Shown here in pieces: positions 22,039 to 32,935 of a stretch of DNA of 64,000 nt; within the stretch, counting starts at the first letter, position 1; each line of letters opens with the position of its first letter. Source of the stretch: Aurantimonas sp. Leaf443 (GTDB lineage: Bacteria; Pseudomonadota; Alphaproteobacteria; Rhizobiales; Rhizobiaceae); contig NZ_LMRD01000012.1 in NCBI RefSeq assembly GCF_001425575.1, positions 85,694-149,693 on the forward strand, given 5' to 3'. The translations under genes were made by a program, and so were the position numbers. The notes beneath the pieces are model-generated. The model was not told where the DNA came from. It was given only the letters and a program-made list of their open reading frames with translations, and made no database searches.

Positions 22039-22242
22039 GGACTGGTTTCCTTCGTTCAGAAATGAGGTGGTCGAAGGCGGCGGGGTTCGGAAGATCCGGG
22101 CCCGTGGTCCAACGACGAAAGGCGCGCCGTTGCCGGAACGCCCTCTCCGCGCTGCCTCCAAGGGTGTCCGCGCGGACGCCGCGTCCTTAGCGCAATGCTG
22201 CCCTTCGGGCAAGGCGAGGGGGTGCGGCGGCGCGCTGTCGGC

Positions 22243-22779
22243 TCAGCCGCTTCCCTGCGACGCCCCGGTGCCCTTCCAGCCGTCCGGCAGAGCCGGATTG
22301 CGCCTGTAGCCCGGGCCGATGGTCAGCGGCGCCGGCGGGATCACCGTGCTCGGCAGTTGCGAGGCAACGGTGAACTCCTTCTCGAACAGGACGGCGTCGT
22401 CGCCGTTCTGCAGAAGGCGCACGCTGACGCGATAGGGCTTGCCGCGCTCAACGCCGGTGACGGGCGGGGTCTGGATACCGTAGCGCGTGGTGCGCGGATA
22501 GAGCGTCTGCGCGACGACGATCGGCGGCCCGCCGGCCGGGTCCTCGAACTGCGCGACGATGCGCGAGAAGGCCTTCACCGGCCGTTGCAGTTCGGCGGTG
22601 AAGCCGTAGGTCGCCTCGGCGATGCGGTAATTGAACATGAAGCCGGAGCCGGCGACGACCATGTAGGGCTTGTCGCCCGGCGCCTCGCGCGTCGAGAGGC
22701 CGATGCCGAGCAACACCGCCAGGAGCGCGAGGCTCCCGAACACGATGCGGGTGAAGACCGAAACGCGCCGTCTCGCCAT
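22243..22779 (-). CDS. Hypothetical membrane-anchored protein
   Basis: 178-residue protein with one N-terminal membrane helix (about residues 9-28 after MARRRVSV) and a periplasmic domain that I do not recognise. The segments MVVAGSGFMFNYRIAEATYGF and YRVSVRLLQNGDD suggest a beta-rich fold. The ATG at 22779 is chosen over an in-frame GTG at 22794 because AAGG is 7 bases upstream. It lies between prs and rplY in the same direction. Confidence 0.8.
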   Translation of the reverse strand: MARRRVSVFTRIVFGSLALLAVLLGIGLSTREAPGDKPYMVVAGSGFMFNYRIAEATYGFTAELQRPVKAFSRIVAQFEDPAGGPPIVVAQTLYPRTTRYGIQTPPVTGVERGKPYRVSVRLLQNGDDAVLFEKEFTVASQLPSTVIPPAPLTIGPGYRRNPALPDGWKGTGASQGSG

Positions 22780-22876
22780 CTCTCGACCTTCCACAGGGGT
22801 GCCGGAGACTACACTGGAGACGGGCGATCGCGGAAGAGCGCGGACGCGTCGCGAGGCCGATGGCTGGCCGCAGCCC

Positions 22877-23809
<933 letters not shown>

Positions 23810-23991
23810 CGCATTCGTTCCGATGTCTTTTCCGGGCCGGACCGGGCGGGACGGCGGCGGGGCCGCCAAGCCCCGGAAGGGCGGGCACGTGGGCTCTTAG
23901 CAAGATCGGTCGAAAGTTCAACCATTCCCTTGCCGCGATGCGGGATGCGTCGTGGTTCCGGCTTCGACCGGCAGGCGGACGGGGCGCCGGG

Positions 23992-24627
23992 TCAGCCCTG
24001 GCGCGAGAGGAGCCCGGCCGCTTCCGTCAGCGTCCTGGCCGCGACCGCGTCGATCGTCTGCGGACCGATGGCGGACCAGGGATCGGAGCCGCCGGTGCCC
24101 GAGGCCGGTTCCTGGCCGGAGATGCGGGTGAGGCGCGCGCCGCTCGAGTCCAGCACGTCCCACACATAGACGAGCATGGTGCGCCGGCCCTCGGTCAGCG
24201 TCGAGAAGTAGCCCTTCAGGCGGAGCGCCGCGACGGGCCCCGCGGCGGGGCGGATGACGATGCCGCGCGCGGCGGCGTTGCGCGAGAGAGCGCCCGCCAG
24301 AAGCTCGGCCTTGGCCGGCGGCGCGCCGACGACGGGCAGGAACTGCACGTCGCCGACCATCGCGCCGGCGGGCGAGGGGGCCGGGGCGAGGGCGGCGACC
24401 TGCGTCGGGGCCATGGCCTGGGTCGAGCCCGTCGCCATCGTGTCGCTGACGGGCATGCCGGCGGAAAGGGTCGGCGGGCCGCCCATCGGTTCGAGACCGC
24501 CGGAAATCTCGCCGCGCGGCACGAGGCCGGAGGAGAGGGCCGCCGTCGGATCGGAGCGCGTGCAGGCGGGCAGGGCGAGCAGCGCGGCGAGCGCCAGGAG
24601 ATGGAAACGGTTGATCGGCGCGGACAC
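23992..24627 (-). CDS. Putative lipoprotein
   Basis: 211-residue protein with a lipoprotein signal: hydrophobic stretch LLALAALLALP followed by the lipobox with Cys22 (LPAC). The mature part begins with about 70 residues of Gly/Pro/Ala/Met-rich sequence, then a compact domain (GDVQFLPVVGAPPAKAELL to LTEAAGLLSRQG) that I do not recognise. The start is GTG with AGAGG 7 bases upstream. Lgt, which would acylate it, is encoded 3.3 kb away on the same strand. Confidence 0.78.
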   Translation of the reverse strand: MSAPINRFHLLALAALLALPACTRSDPTAALSSGLVPRGEISGGLEPMGGPPTLSAGMPVSDTMATGSTQAMAPTQVAALAPAPSPAGAMVGDVQFLPVVGAPPAKAELLAGALSRNAAARGIVIRPAAGPVAALRLKGYFSTLTEGRRTMLVYVWDVLDSSGARLTRISGQEPASGTGGSDPWSAIGPQTIDAVAARTLTEAAGLLSRQG

Positions 24628-24808
24628 CGGCGGACCTCTCGAACTTCGGCGGACGGCCCTCGCGAGCGCCGCTGCCGCCGGTTTCGCGCAGCCGGTCTCC
24701 GGAGGGATACGGCCGCGAAAGCCCGCTTCCGGGGCGGAGCGGGCGCGAGGCCGGAGGATCGCAGGAAGCGGTTAAGAAGCCGTCGACCCCCGCCGGTCTC
24801 GGCGGGCC

Positions 24809-25960
24809 TCAGACGACGACGCTGAGTTCCAGCGGCAGGCGCGAGAGCGGCTCGGGGGCGCCCTCGGTCGTGAGATAGGTGCGCCCCAGGCACATGGCGG
24901 TGCCGCTGTCGGAATCCATGATGATCATATGGGCGAAGAGCGTCATGGACGGCTCGATGGGCGCCGCGTTCCCGGCATAGAACATCGGCGTGTCCATCCA
25001 GGAGGGGGCGTAGCGCGCGCCGAGCGAGTAGCCGCAGGCGCTGAGCCGATGGCGAATGAGCTCGTGCGCCTCCATGACGGCGGAATGGGCGTCGAACACG
25101 TCGCCGAAGCTGTTGCCCGGCCGCATCGCCGCCTCCACCGCCTGCAGCGCCTCCTTGGCGGCGTCGTGCAGTTCGAGATGGCGGTCCGTCGGGCTGCCGA
25201 GGACGACGGTGCGCATCGCCGCGCAATGGTATTGGGAGAAGGCGCCGGCCCATTCCAGCGTCAGCTGGTCCTGCCCGTCGAGGATGCGGCGGCCGGACTT
25301 GTAGCGGCACAGGAGCGCGTCGGCGCCCGAGCCGACGATGAACGGGTTGCCCGGATAGTCGCCGCCCTTGCGCAGGATCGAGCCCTGCAGGGCGGCGAGG
25401 ATCTCGCCCTCGTCGGCGCCGGGCCTGATGAGCGGCAGGGCCTCCTCGAAGGCCTCGTCGGTGAGTTCGGCGGCCCGCCGCACCTTCTCGATCTCGGCCG
25501 GGCTCTTGACGGCGCGAAGCGCGGGCACGAGGCCGGACGCGTCCTTCAGCGAGGCGAACGAGCCGAGGCGCTCCTGCACGGCCCGGCCGTTGGCGGCCGT
25601 CAGCCCGTGCGTCGCCCATTCCACGCCGATGCGCGCGCCCAGTAGCCCCATCTGGTCGAGCATGTCGCGCAGCTCGATGGCCGGATCGGCGGCGCCCCGG
25701 TCGCGCCAGACGAGGATCGTCTCGATGATGGACGTGTGGCGCGCCTGGCGAAGGTCGGCCGAGCGGGTGAGGAGGCGCATCTCGCCGTCCGCCTTCACCG
25801 CGAGGCACTGGAAGAAGCAGAAGCCGAAGCTGTCGTAGCCGGTCAGCCAGTACATCGATTCCTGCGCGAAGAGCAGGATGGCGTCGAGCTTCTCCTCGGC
25901 CATGCGCGCGATGAGGCGCGAGCGGCGGGTCTCGAATTCGTCTCTGTCGAAATGCAGCAT
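24809..25960 (-). CDS. M24 / creatinase-fold hydrolase, metal ligands altered
   Basis: 383-residue pita-bread-fold protein of family M24 with an N-terminal creatinase-like domain (residues 1-150) and a C-terminal catalytic-fold domain. Where metal-dependent members carry DxG...YHxDxTRT, this protein reads LEWAG (E236) and YHCAAMRT (Ala247 in place of the second Asp). Two of the five usual metal ligands are therefore missing, which fits the metal-free creatinase/ectoine-hydrolase branch rather than aminopeptidase P. The ATG at 25960 has GAGG 5 bases upstream. It is the last gene of the lgt-midA-pgeF unit, 7 bases after pgeF. The substrate is unknown. Confidence 0.85.
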   Translation of the reverse strand: MLHFDRDEFETRRSRLIARMAEEKLDAILLFAQESMYWLTGYDSFGFCFFQCLAVKADGEMRLLTRSADLRQARHTSIIETILVWRDRGAADPAIELRDMLDQMGLLGARIGVEWATHGLTAANGRAVQERLGSFASLKDASGLVPALRAVKSPAEIEKVRRAAELTDEAFEEALPLIRPGADEGEILAALQGSILRKGGDYPGNPFIVGSGADALLCRYKSGRRILDGQDQLTLEWAGAFSQYHCAAMRTVVLGSPTDRHLELHDAAKEALQAVEAAMRPGNSFGDVFDAHSAVMEAHELIRHRLSACGYSLGARYAPSWMDTPMFYAGNAAPIEPSMTLFAHMIIMDSDSGTAMCLGRTYLTTEGAPEPLSRLPLELSVVV

Positions 25961-25967
25961 CGTCGCC

Positions 25968-26771
25968 TCAGCTCCGGATCGCGATCGCCGAGAGCTGACG
26001 CCCGTAATCGGCTTCCCCGCGATGTGTGGCGCGGCGGTAGGAGAAGAAGGCCCCCGGCTCGCCATAGGTGCAGCGGCCGATGAAGTGCGCCGTCGTTCCG
26101 GCGGCCGCGAGGCGCGAGACGATGAAGCCGGGCAGGTCGAACTGGCGCTTGTCCGCGCCTTCGCCCGGCGCGAAGAAACGGACGCGCGATGCATCGTCCG
26201 CGAGGACCTCGTCCATCATCGCCGTGCCGACTTCGTAATTCGCCTGGGTGATCGTGGGGCCGAGCACGGCGACGATGGAGGAACGCGCGGCGCCCGCCGC
26301 TTCCATCGCCTCGATCGTCGCCTCCAGGACGCCGCCGAGCGCCCCGCGCCAGCCGGCATGGGCGGCGCCGACGACGCCGTTCGCCGCGTCGCAGAACAGG
26401 ACGGGGCCGCAATCGGCGGTGACGACGCCGATGGCAAGGCCGGGCGTCGCGGTCACGATGCCGTCGGCGCGCGGCCGCTCGGCCGGGAAGGGAGCGTCGA
26501 CGGTGACGGCCGTCGCCGAATGGGTCTGCCAGGGCGAGACGATGTCCTGGCCGGGAAAGCCGAGTTCGGCGCCCATGCGCCGCCGGTTCTCCGCGACCGC
26601 CTCCGGCTCGTCATGCGAGCCGATGCCGGCGTTGAGGCTCTCGTAGAGGCCGGCCGACACGCCGCCGCAGCGGGTGAAGAAGCCGTGGGACACGGCCGGC
26701 CGGTCGAGCTGCGCTGCGCGCAGGACCATGGGGCCGGCAAGGGCGGTGGAGACGACGCGTTGTTCGGACAT
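25968..26771 (-). CDS. pgeF: Multicopper polyphenol oxidase / purine nucleoside phosphorylase family (YfiH)
   Basis: 267-residue YfiH-family protein. The metal-site segments are visible: PWQTHSATAV, VVTADCGPVLF, and AAHAGWRGALGG, giving the His/Cys/His set. Family members have been reported both as purine nucleoside phosphorylases and as PgeF, which edits peptidoglycan cytoplasmic precursors; the sequence alone does not decide between these. It begins 32 bases after midA and precedes the M24-fold gene by 7 bases. Confidence 0.92.
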   Translation of the reverse strand: MSEQRVVSTALAGPMVLRAAQLDRPAVSHGFFTRCGGVSAGLYESLNAGIGSHDEPEAVAENRRRMGAELGFPGQDIVSPWQTHSATAVTVDAPFPAERPRADGIVTATPGLAIGVVTADCGPVLFCDAANGVVGAAHAGWRGALGGVLEATIEAMEAAGAARSSIVAVLGPTITQANYEVGTAMMDEVLADDASRVRFFAPGEGADKRQFDLPGFIVSRLAAAGTTAHFIGRCTYGEPGAFFSYRRATHRGEADYGRQLSAIAIRS

Positions 26772-26803
26772 GGCGGGGATGGTGGGCGAGGGTCCCCGCG
26801 AAG

Positions 26804-27925
26804 TCAATCGGCCGGGCGCAGCCCGAACGGGGGCAGGGCGAGCGGGCGGCTGGCGCCGCAGATCGCCTTGAACAGGCGTCCCATCTGGCCGGCGCCGGGG
26901 CCCGCCAGGCGCTTGGCGGCGGCCCGGATCGAATCCTGCTCGCCGAGCGCCTTGCCGCGCGAGAGCGCGCCGGCGCGCTCGTTCAGCCCGAGCGCGAGGA
27001 GGAAGTCGCCCTGCGTGACCGTGGGCGAGACCGAGAGCCCGGCGGCCGTCAGCTCGCGGGCGATGGAATGGAAATCGACATGGCTCGTCACGTCCGCCGT
27101 GCCGGGCGCTTCGAGCGGATCGGCGAAGCCGTGGTCCTTCACCGCCTGCAGCGTGTCGCCGTAGCCCGGCCGCGCATGGCCGTAGTCGATGAGGAGGCAG
27201 GCCCCGCCATGGGCGGCGATCCGAGCCCCGATGGCCGCCGTCTGGCGCTCGCGCGAGGGCGAAAGCTCGACGATGTCGCCCTTGGCGGGGACGGGGAGGC
27301 CGAGCTTGGCGGGATCGATGCGCGCTTCGCCGCCCGCCACCTCGAAGACCAGCGCGCCTGTCTTGCGCTCGCGCACCACGCAGCGCTCGATCCAGCGTCC
27401 GCCGGAATGGACGAACTGCCGGATCGGCAGCGCGTCGAGGAGTTCGTTGGCGACGAGGATGGTCGGTCTGGCCTCGATCTCCTCCAGGCGCCGGACGTGG
27501 CGCAGAGGCAGGTCGAAGCGCGACAGCGTCTCGGCCTGCACCTGCGCGAGACGGTCGCTCACCTCCACGAGGCGGATCTCGGCGGCCTTCAGGCAGGCGG
27601 GCGCCGCCGAGCGCAGCGTGCGCAGCATGTCGGCCATCAGCGTGCCGCGCCCCGGCCCGATCTCGGCGAGGACGAAGGGCGTCGGGCGCCCGAGCGCCAT
27701 CCACGCGCTCGCGACCCAGGCGCCGAGGAGTTCGCCGAAGATCTGGTGGATCTCGGGCGCGGTGGTGAAGTCGCCGCCGCGGCCGAAGGGCTCGGCCGTC
27801 GTGTAATAGCCGGCCGCCTCGTCGAGGAGCGCCAGGGACCAGTAGCGCTCGATCGTCATCGGTCCGCGCCGCGCGATCTCGTCCGCGATCCGGCCCGCCA
27901 GATCGCCCTGGACGGCCCGGCTCAC
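26804..27925 (-). CDS. SAM-dependent methyltransferase, MidA / NDUFAF7 family
   Basis: 373-residue class I methyltransferase of the MidA family (DUF185). The hallmark N-terminal segment MTIERYWSLALLDEAAGYYTT is followed by GGDFTTAPEIHQIFGELLGAW, the SAM-binding GPGRGTLMADMLR, and VANELLDALPIRQFV. Mitochondrial NDUFAF7 methylates an arginine in a complex I subunit; a similar role here is inferred from homology only. The start is a GTG overlapping the lgt stop (GTGA), so it is translationally coupled to lgt. Confidence 0.92.
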   Translation of the reverse strand: MSRAVQGDLAGRIADEIARRGPMTIERYWSLALLDEAAGYYTTAEPFGRGGDFTTAPEIHQIFGELLGAWVASAWMALGRPTPFVLAEIGPGRGTLMADMLRTLRSAAPACLKAAEIRLVEVSDRLAQVQAETLSRFDLPLRHVRRLEEIEARPTILVANELLDALPIRQFVHSGGRWIERCVVRERKTGALVFEVAGGEARIDPAKLGLPVPAKGDIVELSPSRERQTAAIGARIAAHGGACLLIDYGHARPGYGDTLQAVKDHGFADPLEAPGTADVTSHVDFHSIARELTAAGLSVSPTVTQGDFLLALGLNERAGALSRGKALGEQDSIRAAAKRLAGPGAGQMGRLFKAICGASRPLALPPFGLRPAD

Positions 27926-28800
27926 GGCCGCGCCGTCCCGGCCCGCGCCTCGTCGACGGGCTTGGGCTCGTAGACGCGCGTGCGCGCGCTCGCCATGCCC
28001 CAGAGACCGACGAGGAGCATCGGGATCGAGAGCACCATGCCCATGGTCAGCCAGCCGCCGTAGAGATAGCCGAGCTGCACGTCGGGCATGCGGAAGAACT
28101 CCACGAAGATGCGCGCGCAGCCGTAGAGGAAGATGAACGCCCCGCCCACGAAGCGCGGCTTGCGCAGCATCAGGAAATGGTGGGTGAGAAGGCGCAGGAC
28201 GAGGAAGAGCACGATACCCTCGAGCGCCGCCTCGTAGAGCTGGCTCGGGTGGCGCGGCTCGGGGCCGGCCTCGGGGAAGACCATGGCCCAGGCCACGCTC
28301 GTCGGGGCGCCCCAGAGTTCGCCGTTGATGAAATTGGCGATGCGCCCGAAGAACAGGCCGAAGGGCACGGACGCGGCGACGACGTCGACGAGGCTCCAGA
28401 ACGGGACCTTGTAGTTGCGACAGAACAGCGCCATCGCCACCGTCACGCCGATCAGCCCGCCGTGGAAGGACATGCCCCCCTCCCAGACGCGGAACACGGC
28501 CAGCGGCTCCTCGATGTAGCGGGCGAAGTCGTAGAACAGGACGGAGCCGAGGCGCCCGCCCAGGACGATGCCGAGCGTGATGTAGAGGATGAAGTCGTCG
28601 ATGTCGGTGCGGGTGATCGGCGAGACGCCGTTGGGCCACAGGCGCGGCGTGCCGGCGAGATGTCGCCCGTAGAGCCAGCCGCACAGGATGCCGGCGACGT
28701 AGGACAGGCCGTACCAGCGCAGCTGCAGGGGGCCGAGTTCGAGGAAGACGGGGTCGATCTGGGGATAGGTCAGAAGCCCGAGCGTGGAATAGGGAAACAT
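27922..28800 (-). CDS. lgt: Prolipoprotein diacylglyceryl transferase
   Basis: Inner-membrane enzyme that transfers diacylglycerol from phosphatidylglycerol to the lipobox cysteine of prolipoproteins. The 292-residue protein has about seven membrane helices and the Lgt motifs: GMSFHGGLIG, the signature GRIANFINGELWG, RHPSQLYEA, and a C-terminal REFFR-like RIFVEFFRMPD. The ATG at 28800 matches the family. First gene of an overlapping four-gene unit (lgt-midA-pgeF-M24). Divergent from ubiK across a 237-base gap. Confidence 0.97.
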   Translation of the reverse strand: MFPYSTLGLLTYPQIDPVFLELGPLQLRWYGLSYVAGILCGWLYGRHLAGTPRLWPNGVSPITRTDIDDFILYITLGIVLGGRLGSVLFYDFARYIEEPLAVFRVWEGGMSFHGGLIGVTVAMALFCRNYKVPFWSLVDVVAASVPFGLFFGRIANFINGELWGAPTSVAWAMVFPEAGPEPRHPSQLYEAALEGIVLFLVLRLLTHHFLMLRKPRFVGGAFIFLYGCARIFVEFFRMPDVQLGYLYGGWLTMGMVLSIPMLLVGLWGMASARTRVYEPKPVDEARAGTARP

Positions 28801-29037
28801 CGGTCCGCCGCAGCTTTCGGGGCGCGCCGGCCCCGGCTCATGGACCGGCCTTGCGGCCGCTGTCGCGCGGCCGGCCGGTGCCTCGCCGAAGGCCCGCGGC
28901 GGCCGCGCCGGGGCCACCCGGCGGAGGCGGCGGGACATTGGCCGCTCGCCCTGCCACGGTCAAGCGAGGCCGCCATTGCCAAGCGGGCGCCCTCTGCCTA
29001 CCTCGAAGGTGAGAAACCGCCTGATCGGAGACTGTCC

Positions 29038-29334
29038 ATGACCACCACCCGGGGACCCAACCGCGTGCTCGACGAGTTCGCGCGGATGATGACGGACGCC
29101 GCCGGTGCGGCGCAGGGCGTCAAGCGCGAGCTAGAGACGGCGGTGCGCTCGCAGGGCGAACGCCTCCTCAACACGATGGACCTCGTCCAGCGCGAGGAGT
29201 TCGACGCCGTGCGCGAGATGGCGGCCCGCGCCCGCATGGAGAACGAGGCGCTGAAGAAGCGGCTCGACGAGCTGGAGGCCAGAATGGCCGCCGCCGGCAG
29301 CGTCCCGACGCCGCCGAGCTCGCCCGCCTATTGA
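29038..29334 (+). CDS. ubiK: UbiK-family ubiquinone biosynthesis accessory factor
   Basis: 98-residue protein of the BMFP/UbiK (YqiC) family, an accessory factor of aerobic ubiquinone synthesis that binds the Ubi complex and membranes. An N-terminal helix (RVLDEFARMMTDAAGAAQGVK) is followed by a coiled coil (LVQREEFDAVREMAARARME), the canonical family segment, and a short Pro/Ser tail. GGAG lies 7-8 bases before the ATG. Divergent from lgt. Confidence 0.93.
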   Translation: MTTTRGPNRVLDEFARMMTDAAGAAQGVKRELETAVRSQGERLLNTMDLVQREEFDAVREMAARARMENEALKKRLDELEARMAAAGSVPTPPSSPAY

Positions 29335-29746
29335 GGCGACGCGGCCGGCGGCGGCTTCGGCCGAGGCCGGCGAGGCGCCCGCGACAGGGCGAAAACGCCT
29401 GCGAAAGCTGCCGGCGAGGCGGCTTCCGCAGGGGTCGCGCGAGCCTCGCGCAAGCTTATCCACAGGCTTTCAACAGAAATCGCCGGATACCGGCGCCGGC
29501 GATTCAGCGCCAAAAGGCGTGGTGCGGGAGTCGCTTAACGCGCATCCTCCCTCGTCGAATCGTCCTCGTCCACACGAAGATTGGTTAATTTTCCGTTCCT
29601 CCCCTTAAGCCGGCGAGTCCCCGGTTATATGCTGATTTTCAAGGGTGATTCGTTCCGTGGCGGAAACGGGGCATCCGACGGGGGCTCGCGATGCGGCACA
29701 TGCGGGGGCCCCGATTTCGCGGCACGAGGAACCGGAATCGGACGAC
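29335..29746. other. Non-coding gap between ubiK and the ybjN-like gene
   Basis: 412 bases with no convincing gene. It contains a perfect DnaA-box-like 9-mer (29456-29464), an AT-richer patch around 29580-29640 with TTAA at 29585 and 29605 and GGTTATATGC near 29623, which probably holds the promoter of the ybjN-proC-csaA unit. CGCCGGATACCGGCGCCGGCG near 29485 is a GC-rich hairpin that could end ubiK transcripts. Confidence 0.5.
29456..29464 (+). promoter_or_regulatory. DnaA-box-like 9-mer TTATCCACA
   Basis: Exact match to the consensus DnaA box, within a gene-free stretch. A single box without a cluster, DUE or dnaA/dnaN/parB neighbours does not make an origin; it may be fortuitous or a DnaA regulatory site. 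Confidence 0.35.
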
Positions 29747-30247
29747 ATGACCTTCAGCATGCAATCGGTGGTTCGCCAGTCGAACCCGGTGGACGTGATC
29801 GAACTCGTCGCCACCTCCCGCGAGTGGAGCTTCGAGCGCTCCTGCGAGGATGAGATCGCGGTCTCGGTCCGCGGCCTTTGGACGGACTATTCCGTCTCCC
29901 TCTCCTGGATGGAGGACTGCGAGGCCCTGCATCTGGCCTGCGCCTTCGACCTCAAGATCCCCGAGCATCGGCGCGTCGAGGCGCTGCGGCTCGTCTCGAT
30001 GATCAACGAGCAGCTCGTCATCGGCCATTTCGACATCTGGCAGGACCAGGGCGCGGTGATGTTCCGCCACGCGCTGCTTCTCACCGGCGGTCTCGACCCG
30101 ACGAGCCGGCAGGCCGAGCGCATCCTGGCGCTGGGGCTGGAGAGCTGCGAGCGCTTCTATCAGGCGTTCCAGTTCGTCGTCTGGGGCGACCGGACGGCGG
30201 CGGACGGGCTGAAGCTGTCGCTGTTCGAAACCGTCGGCCAGGCCTGA
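29747..30247 (+). CDS. YbjN domain-containing protein
   Basis: 166-residue cytosolic protein of the YbjN (sensory transduction regulator-like) family. The core is readable: SNPVDVIELVATSREWSFERSCEDEI, then WMEDCEALHLACAFDLKIPEHR and the typical LVSMINEQLVIGHFDIW and VMFRHALLL. The ATG at 29747 is chosen; an in-frame codon at 29645 would add 34 residues without family resemblance. It lies 2 bases upstream of proC and so is probably co-transcribed, as in other Hyphomicrobiales. Its biochemical role is not known. Confidence 0.9.
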   Translation: MTFSMQSVVRQSNPVDVIELVATSREWSFERSCEDEIAVSVRGLWTDYSVSLSWMEDCEALHLACAFDLKIPEHRRVEALRLVSMINEQLVIGHFDIWQDQGAVMFRHALLLTGGLDPTSRQAERILALGLESCERFYQAFQFVVWGDRTAADGLKLSLFETVGQA

Positions 30248-30249
30248 CC

Positions 30250-31065
<816 letters not shown>

Positions 31066-31071
31066 GTCCGC

Positions 31072-31434
31072 ATGGCCGACGACACGCAGACCCCTTCGCC
31101 CGAGATCGCCTACGACACGTTCGCCGCCGTCGATATCCGCGTCGGCACGATCGTGGAGGCCGACATCTTCCCGCAGGCGCGCAAACCCGCCTACCGGCTC
31201 CTGATCGATTTCGGCGAGACGATCGGCCTGAAGAAGTCCTCGGCGCAGATCACGGTGCACTACGCCCCGCAGGATCTCGTCGGGCGTCAGGTCATGGCCG
31301 TCGTCAACTTCCCGCCGCGCCAGATCGGGCCGATGCGCTCGGAAGTTCTGACGCTGGGCGCGCCCGATCCGGCCGGCGCCGTCGTCCTCATCGCCCCGGA
31401 CCATCCCGTGCCGAACGGGGCGCGGATGTTCTGA
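31072..31434 (+). CDS. csaA: tRNA-binding protein CsaA
   Basis: 120-residue tRNA-binding OB-fold protein of the CsaA / MetRS-C-terminal type, described as chaperone-like in Bacillus. Hallmarks are FAAVDIRVGTIVEADIFPQARKPAYRL, the LKKSSAQIT segment and QVMAVVNFPPRQIGPMRSEVL. AAGGA lies upstream of the ATG inside the end of proC. Third gene of the ybjN-proC-csaA unit; converges with the histidine kinase gene. Confidence 0.95.
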   Translation: MADDTQTPSPEIAYDTFAAVDIRVGTIVEADIFPQARKPAYRLLIDFGETIGLKKSSAQITVHYAPQDLVGRQVMAVVNFPPRQIGPMRSEVLTLGAPDPAGAVVLIAPDHPVPNGARMF

Positions 31435-31452
31435 ACGCGGCCCGCGACCGGC

Positions 31453-32853
31453 TCAGGCGGGCACGCGCACCAGCGCGCGCAGGCCGCCGAGCGCGCTGTC
31501 GCCGAGAAGGATGTCGCCGCCATGGCTGCGGGCGATGTCGCGGGCGATCGCCAGCCCCAGCCCCGTGCCGCCGCTGTCGATGTTGCGCGCCGTGTCGAGC
31601 CGCACGAAGGGCTTGAACACTTCCTCGCGCTCCGACGGCGCGATGCCCGGACCGTCGTCCTCCACCACGACCGACAGCCAGCGCCCCTCGTGACGGGCGG
31701 TGATGTGCACGGTCTCGCCGTGGCGCATGGCGTTGGCGACGATGTTGGTGACCATGCGCGAGAAGGAATCGGGCCGCACCGTGACGCGCGGATCGCCGGC
31801 GACGTCGACGCTGACCTTGCGCCCCTTCAGCGTGCCTTCGCCGACGAAGCGGTTCAGCATCGCCTCGAGGTCGAGCTCGCCGACGTCCTCGCCGGCCTCG
31901 CCCTTGGCGAAGGCGAGATAGCCTTCCAGCATGCGCTGCATCTCGTCGATGTCGCGCTGCAGCTCGTCGATGTCCTCGCTTTCGCCGAGGAGCGCGAGCT
32001 GCAGGCGGAAGCGGGTGAGGACGGTGCGCAGGTCGTGGCTCACCCCGTTCAGCATCTGCGTGCGCTGCTCGATCTGCCGCTCGATGCGGTCGCGCATCTG
32101 GATGAAGGCGAGCGAGGCGCGGCGCACTTCCGAGGCGCCGCGCGGGCGGAACTCCTGCGGCATGGGCTGGCCGCGCCCGAACCCTTCCGCGGCGGCCGCG
32201 AGCGCCTGGATCGGCCGGATCTGGTTGCGCAGGAAGAGGACGGCGATGACGAGGAGGACGAGCGAGGTCGCCACCATCCAGACGAGGAAGATATGGGTGT
32301 TGGACGCGTAGGCCGAGTTGCGCGGCGCGAAGACGCGCAGCACGCGGTCGCTGAGGAGGATGCGGATCTCCACGATCTTCGAATTGCCCACCGTGTCGAT
32401 CCAGAAGGGCCGCGCGATGCGGTCCTCCAGCTCGTCGGACAGGATGCCGTCGAGAATCGAGAAGAACGGCCGCTCGGCGGGCGCGGGCAGCGGCTCCAGC
32501 GGCAGGAGCGCGATGGTGAGGTCCAGCCGCTCGCGGGCGATGCGCACGAGCTGCTCCGGATCGGCGTCCGGGGGCGCGGTCTCCACGAGGTCGACGATGG
32601 CGGCGATGTCGCGCACCACCGCCGTCGACAGGCGCTGCGTGACGAGCTGCCAGTGCCGCTCCATGAACACGACGGTGACGACGCATTGCAGGAGCACCAT
32701 CGGGGCGATGATGATGATGAGCGAGCGGGCGTAGAGGCTCTTGGGCGTCAGGCGCTGGGCGAAGCGCGGGATGCGCCGCAGTGGTCCGCGCCAGAGATCG
32801 ATGCGGGGCAGGGCGCGGGAGACGCGCGGACGCATCCGGTCGAGGAGGGTCAC
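31453..32853 (-). CDS. Sensor histidine kinase (EnvZ-like)
   Basis: 466-residue membrane histidine kinase. Two membrane helices (about 44-63 and 188-208) bracket a periplasmic sensor of roughly 120 residues. HAMP follows, then the H-box with H273 in NGVSHDLRTVLTR, N-box MVTNIVANAMRHG, G1 VEDDGPGIAPSE and GGTGLGLAIARDIARSHGG. Start: GTG at 32853 with AGGAAGG 6 bases upstream is preferred over a GTG at 32910. It lies 82 bases downstream of the cognate response regulator gene. The signal is unknown. Confidence 0.92.
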   Translation of the reverse strand: MTLLDRMRPRVSRALPRIDLWRGPLRRIPRFAQRLTPKSLYARSLIIIIAPMVLLQCVVTVVFMERHWQLVTQRLSTAVVRDIAAIVDLVETAPPDADPEQLVRIARERLDLTIALLPLEPLPAPAERPFFSILDGILSDELEDRIARPFWIDTVGNSKIVEIRILLSDRVLRVFAPRNSAYASNTHIFLVWMVATSLVLLVIAVLFLRNQIRPIQALAAAAEGFGRGQPMPQEFRPRGASEVRRASLAFIQMRDRIERQIEQRTQMLNGVSHDLRTVLTRFRLQLALLGESEDIDELQRDIDEMQRMLEGYLAFAKGEAGEDVGELDLEAMLNRFVGEGTLKGRKVSVDVAGDPRVTVRPDSFSRMVTNIVANAMRHGETVHITARHEGRWLSVVVEDDGPGIAPSEREEVFKPFVRLDTARNIDSGGTGLGLAIARDIARSHGGDILLGDSALGGLRALVRVPA

Positions 32854-32935
32854 GATCGTCCTTCCTGGAGGAGAGGCCGGCCGGCGGCCGGCGTCGTCCG
32901 TAGCGTCCACGGGGGCGGCGGCGCGCGGCGGCCTT

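Noticed and set aside
29456..29464. A replication origin suggested by TTATCCACA
   Set aside because: Only one exact DnaA box, no cluster, no AT-rich unwinding region of size, and none of the usual origin neighbours.
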